Source: Candidatus Rokuibacteriota bacterium
GTDB taxonomy: Bacteria > Methylomirabilota > Methylomirabilia > Rokubacteriales > CSP1-6
Reading direction: 5' to 3'
Assembly: GCA_030647435.1 (NCBI GenBank)
Contig: JAUSJX010000115.1
Location: forward strand, 27,757 to 91,756
Length of the DNA: 64,000 bases
Shown here: piece by piece, positions 32,331 to 41,330 of the stretch
How positions within the stretch are numbered: position 1 is the stretch's first letter
Layout: each line of letters begins with the position of its first letter
The notes under the pieces: model-generated
Seen by the model: only the letters and a program-made list of their open reading frames with translations
Database searches by the model: none
Told to the model about the DNA's origin: nothing
Position numbers and translations under genes: made by a program

Positions 32331-33265
32331 GCCTTCTCCTCGTCACGCCAGAAGAGCCGGAAGTAGAGCCCCGTCGCCGCCATCAGCATGAGGAACATGA
32401 CGACCGACAGCGCCGCGCCGAAGCCCGCCTGGTAGTACGTGAACGTCCGCATGAAGGTGTAGATCGGCAGGGTCCGGATCTCGGCCCCGGCGCCTGCGCC
32501 CTCGCCCCACAGCCACACCGTGTCGAACTTCGTGAACATCCAGATCCCGCGCAGCAGGATGACGACGAACATCACGGCCCGGACCTGGGGCAGCGTGATG
32601 AAACGGAACCGGGCCCACGCCGAGGCGCCGTCTACCCGCGCGGCCTCGTAGAGCTCGAGCGGGATGGTCTGCAGCCGCGCCAGCACGGAGAGCGTCACGA
32701 AAGGCGCGAACTGCCAGACGCTCATGGCGATGAGCGACGTCATGATATGGTCCACGCCCAGCCAGGCGATGGGCTGCCGCGCGAGCCCCCAGGCGACGAG
32801 CACGTAGTCCACGAGCCCGAAGGTCTCGTTGAGCAGCCACCGCCAGACGATGACCGCGACGATGGTGGGGATCATGTAGGGAAAGAGCACGAGGGCGCGC
32901 ACCACCGTCCGGCCGCGAAAGGCCCGGTGGAGCAGGAGCGCAGAGGCTAATCCGAAAACGAGCTGCAGCGCGGTCGTGCCGGCCGCGTAGACGGTCCCCT
33001 TCCAGAGGCTGTCCCAGAACTCCGGGTCGCGGAGCAGGCGCGCGTAGTTGCCGAGGCCGACCCATCGCTCGGCCGGGAAGAACGAATGCTTGTCGAAGAA
33101 GGAGAGCCAGATCGCGTAGGCGACGGGGTAGAGGATGAGGACGCCGATCAGAACGAGGGCGGGGAGAATGCCGCAGAGCCCCAGGAGCGCGGGGGACAGT
33201 CGGCGGCGCGGCCGCGCCGGGACCCCGGGGGCGCCCGGCGCGGCCGCGTCGGCAAAGCTTGGCAC
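32327..33265 (-). CDS. ABC transporter permease, carbohydrate type (MalF-like)
   Basis: Partner permease of 312 residues, with an extended Pro/Arg-rich N-terminus before the first span, six membrane spans and the EAA loop LYEAARVDGASAWARFRFI. It follows the binding-protein gene after one base. CUT1 permeases import sugars, polyols or sugar-like compounds; the LLM neighbour makes a modified or non-sugar substrate possible. Confidence 0.92.
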   Translation of the reverse strand: MPSFADAAAPGAPGVPARPRRRLSPALLGLCGILPALVLIGVLILYPVAYAIWLSFFDKHSFFPAERWVGLGNYARLLRDPEFWDSLWKGTVYAAGTTALQLVFGLASALLLHRAFRGRTVVRALVLFPYMIPTIVAVIVWRWLLNETFGLVDYVLVAWGLARQPIAWLGVDHIMTSLIAMSVWQFAPFVTLSVLARLQTIPLELYEAARVDGASAWARFRFITLPQVRAVMFVVILLRGIWMFTKFDTVWLWGEGAGAGAEIRTLPIYTFMRTFTYYQAGFGAALSVVMFLMLMAATGLYFRLFWRDEEKA

Positions 33266-33266
33266 G

Positions 33267-34601
33267 CTACTTCTTCAGGTAGCCGCCCTGGACCAGCAGC
33301 TCCTCGACGCGCTTCTGCGCCTTGGCGGCCGCCTCCGCCGAAGGCATGCCCTTGACGGAGTCGAACACCATGTCCACGAGGATGCCGGAGCCCATGACTT
33401 CCAGCAGGTAGGGCTTCTGCATGTCGCTCCAGTCGGTCACGAGCACGGGCTTGATCCAATCGTTGCGGAAGTACTTCTCCTGCATGTCCACCCATGGCCG
33501 CCACTTGGCGATGGTCGCGTTGTCGGCATACTTCGGGTTCTTGTACGTGGACTTCTTGATGGAGAGCAGGTGGATGGGCACCGAGTGCAGGTACGGGATG
33601 TAGTTCTCGTCCCTGAAGAAGAACTTGAGGAAATCGACGGCCTCAGCGCCGCCCTTGGCGTCCTTGAAGACCATCCAGGGCTCGCAGTCGAGCTGCGCCG
33701 CCGGCGACTTCCCCGACGGACCGACCACCTTGTCCGCGACAGCGTAGTGGTCGGAGTCGGCGAGCTCCTTGGGCGCGTACTTCTCGATGTAGCCGACGCC
33801 GCGGCCGTAGGCCTGGTACAGCATCGCCGCCTTGCCGTTGGCGAGGTTGGCGAAGGTGTCGAGGTAGCCGTGGCCCGTCCAGCCGGGCGGCAGCACGCCG
33901 TTGAGCTTCTTGTAGAAGTCCAGCAGCTCGATCACCTGCCTGGAGGTGAGCGTCGGCCGCCCCTGCTCGTCGAAGAGCCGGCCGCCGTTCGTCTTCAGCA
34001 GCTCGCCGATGCCGATATTAATGAAGAGCGGCGCGCCGGTCATCGTGAGCCCGTAGCGGACGACCTGGCCGTCCTTGGTCTCCCTGAGCGCCTCAGACAC
34101 CTGGATCAGCTCGTCCCAGGTCTTCGGCACCTTGAGGCCCTTCTGAGCGAGCAGATCCTTGCGGTAGACGAAGACAGAGGACGCCGGGGAGTGACCGACG
34201 CCGTAGGTCCGCCCCTGCCAGCGGCAGAGGTCGCGGAAGGCGTCCACGATGTTGTCCTTGCCGAGCGAATCGGCCAAGTCCTCGACCGGGCGCAGCAGCC
34301 CCTTGGCCGCGAAGGACACACAGGTGATGGGCTGGCCGTGGGTGGCGTCCGGCGGCGCTCCCGCGGCGAGCGCGGCGGTGAGCTTTTTCTCGAGATCCCC
34401 CCAGGCGAGCCCCTCGATCTTGATCGACACGTCCGGATGCGTCTTCTCGTACGCCGCGGCGATCTGGTTGAGGACCGCCATGGTCTGGGGCTCCGTCTCC
34501 GTCTGCCAGAGGCGGATCACCTTCTTGTCGGCGGCATGGGCGGAGCTGGTGAGGAACAGCAGGGCGGCGGTGACGGCGGCGGCCAGCAAGCGCGTACTCA
34601 T
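33267..34601 (-). CDS. ABC transporter extracellular solute-binding protein (family 1)
   Basis: Periplasmic receptor of the importer. The 444-residue protein has a signal peptide ending at SSAHA (about residue 23), the family opening VIRLWQTETEPQTMAVLNQIAAAYEKTHPDV, split here as IRLWQTETEPQ and AAAYEKTHPDV, and a length typical for CUT1 receptors. It is the first gene of the four-gene operon. Ligand not determinable. Confidence 0.92.
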   Translation of the reverse strand: MSTRLLAAAVTAALLFLTSSAHAADKKVIRLWQTETEPQTMAVLNQIAAAYEKTHPDVSIKIEGLAWGDLEKKLTAALAAGAPPDATHGQPITCVSFAAKGLLRPVEDLADSLGKDNIVDAFRDLCRWQGRTYGVGHSPASSVFVYRKDLLAQKGLKVPKTWDELIQVSEALRETKDGQVVRYGLTMTGAPLFINIGIGELLKTNGGRLFDEQGRPTLTSRQVIELLDFYKKLNGVLPPGWTGHGYLDTFANLANGKAAMLYQAYGRGVGYIEKYAPKELADSDHYAVADKVVGPSGKSPAAQLDCEPWMVFKDAKGGAEAVDFLKFFFRDENYIPYLHSVPIHLLSIKKSTYKNPKYADNATIAKWRPWVDMQEKYFRNDWIKPVLVTDWSDMQKPYLLEVMGSGILVDMVFDSVKGMPSAEAAAKAQKRVEELLVQGGYLKK

Positions 34602-34676
34602 CGTTGAGCCCTCCTTAGTGGGGGAAGCGGCCGGAGTCTCGCACGTTTCGCGCGGGTAGACAAGAGCGCGTCACGG

Positions 34677-34709
34677 TTCGTCGAGATCGAGGGCGTCGCG
34701 GCGAAGTAG
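34677..34709 (+). pseudogene. Third ridA-tail fragment (last 11 codons)
   Basis: The plus strand reads FVEIEGVAAK and a TAG stop, matching the RidA C-terminus FVEIAGVAAK, in the gap between the ABC operon and the B12-binding radical SAM gene. There is no upstream ridA sequence. Short enough that chance cannot be excluded, but two other tails in 5.3 kb make it notable. Confidence 0.5.
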
Positions 34710-34744
34710 GCGCGACGAGGGAGGCGGATCGCCGCCCGGCCGGG

Positions 34745-36070
34745 CTAGAATTCCGTGAAGTCCCGCATCGAGTCCAGGTGAGTGGCCACCTTCCGCTGGA
34801 GGAAGTGCAGGTTCCAGGACGCGAAGTGGGCCTCCTTGTAGGGCACGGGCAGCCGCCTGGCGGCCGAGCCAAGCGTATAGAAGTCCCGCCGGATCTTCCC
34901 GACCCGGTGAACCAACTCCTCCGGAGTGTAGCGGAGCGGCTTGAAGTGGCAGGAGAGCTCGGGCCATCTCTCCATGTTCTCCTCGTCGATGAGGCGGCCC
35001 TCCGTCTTGAGCTGCTCGTACACCGACGTGCCGCGAAGGGGAACCAGGATGTTGAAGTAGGCCGTCTGGGCCTTGTGCTCGAACAGGAACTCGAGCGTCG
35101 TGCGAAACACGTCCTCCTCCTCCTCGTCCGAGCCGAAGACGAAGTTCAGCGAATAGCTGATGTCGCGGCTGGTCAGATTGTGAATCACGTCCCCGTACTG
35201 CCTGACCCTGTTGGAGTCCTTGTTCATGGCGTGCAGGGTCTTCTGGTCGATGCTTTCCACCCCCATGTTGACGTGCAGGAGGCCCGACCTCTTGGCGAGG
35301 TCCATGAATTTCTCGTCGAGGCAGAAGTGGGCGGACACCAGGGTGGACCAGCGCACCTTGAGCGGAATGAGGGCTTCCATCAGCTCCATCGCGTGGGCCT
35401 TGTTGCCGGCGAACTGGCTGGCCGCGAAGAAGATGTGCCTGCTGCCGCATCGCTTGATGTCCTCGACCACATCCTCCGTGGGCCGATACCGGTAGCCATA
35501 GTCCCCGTTCAGGCGCCTCTCGGCGCAGAAGCCGCACGTGTAAGGACAGCCGCGTGAGTACTGGATGACGAAGGGCCTGTAGAAGACGTACTTGCGAGGG
35601 TCGAGCAGATCCCAGCGGGGGGCCGGCAGGCCGGCGAGAAGCGCGGGGCGTTCCGCCTGATAGGTTTTCTTCAATCGGCCCGCCGCGGCGTCCTCCAGCA
35701 TGGCGGGGAAGACCTCTTCGGCTTCACCGATGCACACCGCGTCGGCATGCTCCGCGACCTCCGCCGCATAGAACGTCGCATGGGGCCCGCCCATCACCAC
35801 GGGAATCTTCCTGTCCCTGAACCTGGCGGCGATCTCGTATCCCCGCAGAGAGGTCACTGTCCTGATGGTGATCGCGACCACGTCCACGTCGGCGTCGTAG
35901 TCCACGTCCTGCGTCGCGTCGTCGACCAGCGTCACCTCCCACTCCTTCGGCGCAAGCGCCGCAAGGTGGGGCAGCACGGCGCCTACGAGCTTTCGCTTGC
36001 GAAGCTTGTAGGGGACCCGGAGATCACGGAAACGATAACCGGTCGCCTGGATGATCATCAGCTTCGGCAT
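34745..36070 (-). CDS. B12-binding-domain radical SAM protein
   Basis: The 441-residue protein has an N-terminal cobalamin-binding-like Rossmann domain (VVAITIRTVTSLRGYE, VVMGGPHATFYAAEV, AVCIGEAEE) and a radical SAM core with Cys175, Cys179 and Cys182 in SRGCPYTCGFC. Such proteins methylate or rearrange unreactive carbons. The DxHxxG signature for lower-axial histidine is not evident, as in many of this class. The ATG at 36070 begins the first strand (PKLMIIQATGYRF); codons further upstream are Arg/Pro-rich and unlike the family. It stands alone. Confidence 0.87.
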   Translation of the reverse strand: MPKLMIIQATGYRFRDLRVPYKLRKRKLVGAVLPHLAALAPKEWEVTLVDDATQDVDYDADVDVVAITIRTVTSLRGYEIAARFRDRKIPVVMGGPHATFYAAEVAEHADAVCIGEAEEVFPAMLEDAAAGRLKKTYQAERPALLAGLPAPRWDLLDPRKYVFYRPFVIQYSRGCPYTCGFCAERRLNGDYGYRYRPTEDVVEDIKRCGSRHIFFAASQFAGNKAHAMELMEALIPLKVRWSTLVSAHFCLDEKFMDLAKRSGLLHVNMGVESIDQKTLHAMNKDSNRVRQYGDVIHNLTSRDISYSLNFVFGSDEEEEDVFRTTLEFLFEHKAQTAYFNILVPLRGTSVYEQLKTEGRLIDEENMERWPELSCHFKPLRYTPEELVHRVGKIRRDFYTLGSAARRLPVPYKEAHFASWNLHFLQRKVATHLDSMRDFTEF

Positions 36071-36329
36071 GAATGGCGCTCCCCGGCGGTGTCGGCTGGA
36101 TCCGTGGCGTGCGATTGCGATCGTTGGTGGACGCGAGGCTGATCTTCCATGGGGAGGATCATACTTCTTCGAGCCCTCCGCGATAGAGGTAAGCGGGCCC
36201 GTCACCTCCGCCCGTGATGCATTTGGCCCGGCTTGGATGGAGCAGACGGCCTACGAGCGGGCCCCGATCGTGAGATCCGGCACACGGCCCGGCCCGCAGG
36301 CGGCGGGATGAACCTTGGCCAGGGGCCTT
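36071..36329. other. 259-base intergenic region
   Basis: No gene is seen. On the minus strand TATGAT (36159-36164) could be a -10 for the B12 radical SAM gene, but no good -35 is visible. Confidence 0.3.
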
Positions 36330-37352
36330 CTAGTAACCCCTGGCGCGGTCGACCAGGTTCAGGAGCGCCCCGCCCTCGAGGTAGCGCCGGAGGTTGTCCG
36401 CGAAGAGCTCCGAGCACTTCTCGTCGTAGCTCGGGATGAAGCCCGACACGTGCGGTGACAGGATCACGTTGCCGAGCGCGTAGAGCGGGTGCCCGGCGGG
36501 GGGCGGCTCCTGCTCGAAGACGTCGATCGCCGCCCCCGCGATGCGCTGCTCGCCGAGCGCCCGGGCCAGCGCGTCCTCGTCCACCGTCGCCCCCCGCCCG
36601 ACATTGATGAAGAAGGCCGAGCGCTTCATGACGTGCAGCTCGCCGGCGCCGATCATGCGATGCGTCTCCGGTGTGAGCGGCGCGCACATCACGACGGCGT
36701 CCGACCTGGCGAGGAGCTCCACCACTCGCTCGGGAGGGAACCATTCGTCCGGCAGCGCACCTTCCGGATCACCGGTGCCGGGCAGGAAATAGCCGGAGTC
36801 CGCCCGGCGCGACGGGTCGCGCTTGCAGGCGAGCACCGCCATCCCGAACGCCGCCTTCGCGATGCGGGCGAGCTCGCGCCCGATGCTCCCATAGCCGATG
36901 ATGCCGAGCGTCGCTCCGCGCACCTCCGTCGGCACGAACAGGGGCCAGCGCTCTTCGTCCGGCGGCCAGGCGCCCCTGGCCTGCCAATCGACCATCCGGG
37001 GCACCCGGTGCGCCAGGGCGAGGAGCATGGTGATGGCGTACTCGGCGATCGTCGCCGCGTGCACGCCGCTCGTCGTGGTCAGGGGGATGGCCGTGTCCCG
37101 GTAGATGGGATGATCGTAGAGGGCATTCACTCCGGCCAGGTGGAGCTGCACCCACTTGAGGCCGGGCGCGCGCGCGAGGTCGCGCGGCGGCATCCCCGCG
37201 TACAGGATGTCGGCGCGGGAGTAGTCGGCCGTCTGCGCGTCCTCGCAGGTCACGCGGAGCCGCGGCGAGACCGCGCGAAGCCGCTCCAGCTGGCCCTCGT
37301 TGAAGCGCATCGTCACGAGCACGTTCAGCGCGGCCCGACCGTCCGACGCCAA
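36330..37352 (-). CDS. D-2-hydroxyacid dehydrogenase (NAD-dependent)
   Basis: Interconverts a 2-oxoacid and its D-2-hydroxyacid. The 340-residue protein has the dinucleotide motif GIIGYGSIGREL (near 150), catalytic Arg in INVGRGATVDE, Glu in DVFEQEPP and His in LSPHVSGF. The start is a TTG 6 bases after the LLM stop; internal GTG starts at VLVTMRF are alternatives. It is the last gene of a five-gene operon. Confidence 0.9.
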   Translation of the reverse strand: MASDGRAALNVLVTMRFNEGQLERLRAVSPRLRVTCEDAQTADYSRADILYAGMPPRDLARAPGLKWVQLHLAGVNALYDHPIYRDTAIPLTTTSGVHAATIAEYAITMLLALAHRVPRMVDWQARGAWPPDEERWPLFVPTEVRGATLGIIGYGSIGRELARIAKAAFGMAVLACKRDPSRRADSGYFLPGTGDPEGALPDEWFPPERVVELLARSDAVVMCAPLTPETHRMIGAGELHVMKRSAFFINVGRGATVDEDALARALGEQRIAGAAIDVFEQEPPPAGHPLYALGNVILSPHVSGFIPSYDEKCSELFADNLRRYLEGGALLNLVDRARGY

Positions 37353-37358
37353 GAGCGC

Positions 37359-38387
37359 TTATCCGCGCCCCGCCGAGGTCCGGCGCCGGACCTCGGGCAG
37401 GACCTCGCGCCCGAGCAACTCGATCCCCGCCAGGATGTCGTCCTGCCGCATCCCGGGCCAGCTCACCCGCATGGTGGCGTGGGTGACGCCAGCCTTGTGC
37501 TGGGCGAGCAGGGCCTCGATCACCTGCGCGGGCGAGCCGAGGGCGAACCGGTTCTTGGCCAAGCGCCGCAGCTGCTCTTCGGGCTTCGCGGCGGGATCGA
37601 TGGTGATGCCCGGGAGGCCCCACGACAGGTAGGCCGAGTACTTCTCCAGCAGGAACGGCGCCGCGCGGCGGACGGCCGTGTCCTCGTCGGGCGCGCACAC
37701 CACCTCGAGCAGACGACAGATGTGCCGGCTCGGCGGCAGGCCCGCCGCGGTCCGGGCGGCCGCGAAGCCGCCCGCCTGCGCGGCGAATTCGTCCACGGTG
37801 GGGACCGGCACCACCAGCCAGCCGTCTGCGATGCGGGCCGCGCGCGCGATCCCGGCGGGCACCTGCGAGCCGACCAGGATCGGCGGCCGGGGCTGCTGCA
37901 ACGGCCGCGGATGGATGCTGACGTCGTCGAGCTGCCAGTGGCGTCCATGGTGCGTAACCCGGTCCTCGGTCCAGAGGCGGCGGATGATCTCGACGCCCTC
38001 CGTGAGGCGGCTCACGCGCTCGGCCATCGGCACCTTGAAGACGGCGAACTCCTCGGTCCGGTAACCGAGCCCGACACCGAGCATGAACCGCCCGCCGGTG
38101 ATCACGTCCAGGAAGGCGCCGACCTCGGCCAGCTCGACCGGATTGTGGAGCGGGAGCAGGACCAGGTTCGTTCCCACCCACATTCCCTCGACCTCGGCGG
38201 CGAGGCGCTGCAGCATCGGCAGGAGCGGGAAGTAGTGGAATCCGGGGGTGACGTGATGCTCCCCGCCCCAGATCGAATCGAACCCCAGCCTGCGGATCAG
38301 CCGCGCCTGCTCCACCGTCTCGGCAAAGCGGCGGGCGGGGTCGTCGCCGGCCGGGTGCTGCGCGTTCAGATAGATTCCGAGCTTCAC
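37359..38387 (-). CDS. LLM-class F420-dependent oxidoreductase
   Basis: TIM-barrel enzyme of 342 residues, opening MKLGIYLNAQHPAGDD with FDSIWGGEHHVTPGFHY, GTNLVLLPLHNPVELAE and ITGGRFMLGVGLGYRTEEF. Its start lies 2 bases after the stop of the ketoacyl-synthase-like gene, so it is tightly coupled. A monooxygenase or F420-linked reduction of the product of the upstream enzymes is the natural guess. Confidence 0.9.
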   Translation of the reverse strand: MKLGIYLNAQHPAGDDPARRFAETVEQARLIRRLGFDSIWGGEHHVTPGFHYFPLLPMLQRLAAEVEGMWVGTNLVLLPLHNPVELAEVGAFLDVITGGRFMLGVGLGYRTEEFAVFKVPMAERVSRLTEGVEIIRRLWTEDRVTHHGRHWQLDDVSIHPRPLQQPRPPILVGSQVPAGIARAARIADGWLVVPVPTVDEFAAQAGGFAAARTAAGLPPSRHICRLLEVVCAPDEDTAVRRAAPFLLEKYSAYLSWGLPGITIDPAAKPEEQLRRLAKNRFALGSPAQVIEALLAQHKAGVTHATMRVSWPGMRQDDILAGIELLGREVLPEVRRRTSAGRG

Positions 38388-38389
38388 GT

Positions 38390-40249
38390 CTAGGCCACCA
38401 CGGCGGGGTCGACGCGGAGCACCGCGTAGCCGCCCACCGCGCCCGCGCCGAAGCCCGGCGCGAAGACCCGCATCGGCCGCGTGATCACGCCCTCCTGGAC
38501 TGCATCATGGAGCGCGATCGGGATGCTGGCCGAGGACGTGTTGCCGACGCGCTCGATGTTGAAGTACAGGCGCTCGGGCGCGACGCCGGCCGCCTGGGCG
38601 ATGCTCACCACCATGGTCTTGTTGGCCTGATGCGGCACGATCAGGTCCACAGCGTCCAGCAGCGAGGCCCCCGCCACGCCGTCCGGATGCGGCAGGGCGC
38701 GGAGCTCGTCCAGCATCTGGCCCAGGTAGCGCTTGACCAGCGCGCGGACCTCGGGCCCGTAGATCGTGATGTTGTTGTCGAACTCCGGATTCGGCCAGAT
38801 GATCGAGTCCACCTCCGACATGGGCCCGCTCGCGTAGGTCTGCAGGATCTCGATATCCGGCGCGGCGCCGGCGGCAGCGGGGCCGACCACGAGGGCGGCG
38901 GCGCCGTCGCCGAAGATCATCCGCGAGGTCCGCACCGTCCCGATCTTGTCCGAGAACTTCTCCCCGCACACGACCAGGATGGGCCGCTCGACTTCCTGGA
39001 GCAGCCGCACCGCCTCGCTGAGCCCGTACGGCAAGCCCGCGCAGGCCGCGACGATGTCGCACGACGCGTGGGTCTGGAACATGCCGAGCTGGCCGGAGAG
39101 CCAGGTCGCCAGCGACGGCATCATCTTGGAGCTGGTACAGGAGCAGAACAGCACCGCGCCGATCTCCTCGGCCTTGCGCCCGGACTTCTCGAGCGCGCGC
39201 CGGGCCGCGAGGAGCGCCATCTGGTCGAGATCCAGCTCGGTGTAGAGCCGCTGCTCGATGCCGGTCTTGTGACGGATCTCCTCCACCGTCATGGGAGACC
39301 AGCAGTACGCGGCGTTGCGGACGAGGTCGTCGTTGGTGCAGGGGCGCTCGCCCTTGTAAACGGCGACGGCCTCGAGTCGCGGCATGACCGTGAAGCGCGC
39401 GCGCACATCGAGCGGCGGGTAGGGCCGGATCGGCTGGCGCGACTCGGCAGGGGCGGGCTTGCGCGGCTGCACCCGGTGCACGCCCTTGACCCGGCGGATG
39501 AACCGCAGGACGTCGTCGCCGCGTGGGTGGAAGACCACCACGAAGTCGTCGTCGTGGAGCTGGCCCACCTCGGTGAGGCGGGTCTTGGCGCGGTCCCAGC
39601 GGTACTGGTTGTGCAGGACCATCGCCTGCCGCATGAGCGCTTCCAGCTCGGGGACGCCGTGGGCGAACTCGATGATGTCGTCCTGGCCGTAGCCCGGGTA
39701 GTCCGGGTCGTAGGCCAGCAGGTGGTACGTCAGGTTCTTTGGATTCGCCAAGATCTCGCCGACCGTCGGCTTGATCGCCGGCAGCTCGTCGCCGGCTCCC
39801 TTCTTGTGGCGGAAGAGATCCAGCAAGATGCGACAGACCTTGTCCTCGGTCCCCTCGTCCCAGGTGGGCGGCAGCGCCCGGTAGGCGACCTCGATGGCGG
39901 CCGTCATCTCGGCGCTGTCCCGGGCCGAGAACACCGGCAGGAAGACATCGTCGCGCTGCCTTGGGACATCGCGCCAGCGCGTCGGGCGCTTCTCGTACAT
40001 CGTCATCGCGTAGCGGTTGACCCAGAAGAGGTGGAGCGCAAGGTCGCGCAGGACTTCGTAGCGGCCCTTGTAACCCCGAGACTCCACGCGCGCGACGATG
40101 TCGGCCTCCGTGGGCGCCTTCTCCTCGAAGTCGCGCTTGATGACGGCCGCGAACTGGTCGAGCGTCTGGAATATGGAGAAGTCGAGCTCCGGGAAGAAAT
40201 TGAACGGGAAGACGATGCGGCCGTAGCGGTTGATCACGAATGGCTTCAT
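38390..40249 (-). CDS. Ketoacyl-ACP synthase III-like enzyme with a 290-residue unknown N-terminal domain
   Basis: The C-terminal 330 residues are a FabH/thiolase-fold condensing enzyme: Cys403 in VAACAGLPYGL, a late His in VPHQANKTM and Asn in VGNTSSASIP, the Cys-His-Asn triad. Residues 1-290, beginning MKPFVINRYGRIVFPFNFF and including LHLFWVNRYAMTMYEKRP and HNQYRWDRAKTRLTEVGQ, match nothing that I recognise. Total 619 residues, nearly twice normal FabH. Whether it condenses acyl-CoA (OleA-like) or acts as an HMG-CoA-synthase relative is open. It starts 8 bases after the phosphotransferase stop. Confidence 0.85.
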   Translation of the reverse strand: MKPFVINRYGRIVFPFNFFPELDFSIFQTLDQFAAVIKRDFEEKAPTEADIVARVESRGYKGRYEVLRDLALHLFWVNRYAMTMYEKRPTRWRDVPRQRDDVFLPVFSARDSAEMTAAIEVAYRALPPTWDEGTEDKVCRILLDLFRHKKGAGDELPAIKPTVGEILANPKNLTYHLLAYDPDYPGYGQDDIIEFAHGVPELEALMRQAMVLHNQYRWDRAKTRLTEVGQLHDDDFVVVFHPRGDDVLRFIRRVKGVHRVQPRKPAPAESRQPIRPYPPLDVRARFTVMPRLEAVAVYKGERPCTNDDLVRNAAYCWSPMTVEEIRHKTGIEQRLYTELDLDQMALLAARRALEKSGRKAEEIGAVLFCSCTSSKMMPSLATWLSGQLGMFQTHASCDIVAACAGLPYGLSEAVRLLQEVERPILVVCGEKFSDKIGTVRTSRMIFGDGAAALVVGPAAAGAAPDIEILQTYASGPMSEVDSIIWPNPEFDNNITIYGPEVRALVKRYLGQMLDELRALPHPDGVAGASLLDAVDLIVPHQANKTMVVSIAQAAGVAPERLYFNIERVGNTSSASIPIALHDAVQEGVITRPMRVFAPGFGAGAVGGYAVLRVDPAVVA

Positions 40250-40257
40250 AAGGCCCC

Positions 40258-41319
40258 CTAGCCGCGAGACTCGACGATCGCCCAGCCGGCCTCGGCCATC
40301 GGGCGCGCCCGCTCGCCGCGCGCGCGCGCGTTGGCGTCGTTGGCCGTGCCCGCCAGCACTCGCCCCATGATTCCCTGCGCGATGGCGGAGAGCCTGAACA
40401 TGGAGAAGGCGACGTAAAAGCTCCAGTCCGGGAGGCTCGTGCGCCCCGTGCGGCGGCAGTAGGCGGCGAGGTACTCCTCCTCCGTCGGGATGCCGAGTGC
40501 GCGCAGGTCCTCGCCGAGGACGCCGCCCAGGATGTCGGGCTTCAGGTGATACGGCATGGCGTTGTAGGCGAGGTCGGCCAGCGGGTGGCCGAGAGTCGCA
40601 AGCTCCCAGTCGAGGACGGCGACGATGCGCGGCTCTGTCGGGTGGATGATGGAATTGCCCAGGCGGAAGTCGCCGTGAACGATGGTCGTCTCGTCGTCGG
40701 CCGGGATGTGCTCGGGCAGCCACGCCATCAGCTGCTCCATCGCTTCGATGCGCTCCGTCTCGGATGCGCGGTACTGCTGCGTCCAGCGCTTCAACTGCCG
40801 CGTGAAGTAGCTGCCCGGCCTGCCGAAGTCCTCGAGGCCCAGCGCCTTCCAGTCCGCCCTGTGGAGCCGCGCCATGACGTCGTTCATCGAATCGTAAATC
40901 GCGGCGCGCTCGGCCGGCGTGCACCCAGGCACGAGCGGGTCGACCATGATGCGCCCCTCGATCCAGTCCATGACGTAGAAGACCGTGCCGATGACCTCGG
41001 GGTCCTCGCATAGAAGGTAGGTTTTCGGCACGGGCACGTCGGTGCGGCCGAGCGTCGTCAGGATGCGGTACTCGCGATCGACGGCGTGAGCCGACGGCAG
41101 GAGCTTGCCCGGCGGCTTGCGCCGGAGCACGTACTCGTGGCCGGCGGCGGAGAGCCGGTAGGTCGGGTTGGACTGGCCGCCCTGGAACTGGCTGACGCGG
41201 AGCGGCCCCGCGAAGCCCGGGATGCGTCCGGAGAGATAGCGCTCGAGCGCGCCCAGGTCGAAGCGGTGCGTCTCCCGCACCGGGATCGTGTCGGATGTCA
41301 GCGTGGTCTCTGTGGTCAT
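40258..41319 (-). CDS. APH-family phosphotransferase (acyl-CoA-associated type)
   Basis: Protein-kinase-like fold of the aminoglycoside phosphotransferase/ACAD10 family. The 353-residue protein has a Gly loop GGQSNPTYRL (48-57), Lys in YVLRRKP, the catalytic loop VHGDFRLGN (214-222) and LDWELATLG (236-244). Members next to acyl-CoA enzymes are thought to phosphorylate 4-hydroxyacyl-CoAs or related compounds before their breakdown. The ATG at 41319 follows the MFS gene by 11 bases. Confidence 0.88.
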   Translation of the reverse strand: MTTETTLTSDTIPVRETHRFDLGALERYLSGRIPGFAGPLRVSQFQGGQSNPTYRLSAAGHEYVLRRKPPGKLLPSAHAVDREYRILTTLGRTDVPVPKTYLLCEDPEVIGTVFYVMDWIEGRIMVDPLVPGCTPAERAAIYDSMNDVMARLHRADWKALGLEDFGRPGSYFTRQLKRWTQQYRASETERIEAMEQLMAWLPEHIPADDETTIVHGDFRLGNSIIHPTEPRIVAVLDWELATLGHPLADLAYNAMPYHLKPDILGGVLGEDLRALGIPTEEEYLAAYCRRTGRTSLPDWSFYVAFSMFRLSAIAQGIMGRVLAGTANDANARARGERARPMAEAGWAIVESRG

Positions 41320-41330
41320 TTGAAACCGGA

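Noticed and set aside
29063..34709. The ridA tails as integrase attachment sites.
   Set aside because: No integrase or recombinase gene is in the window and the copies have different lengths; only duplication is claimed.
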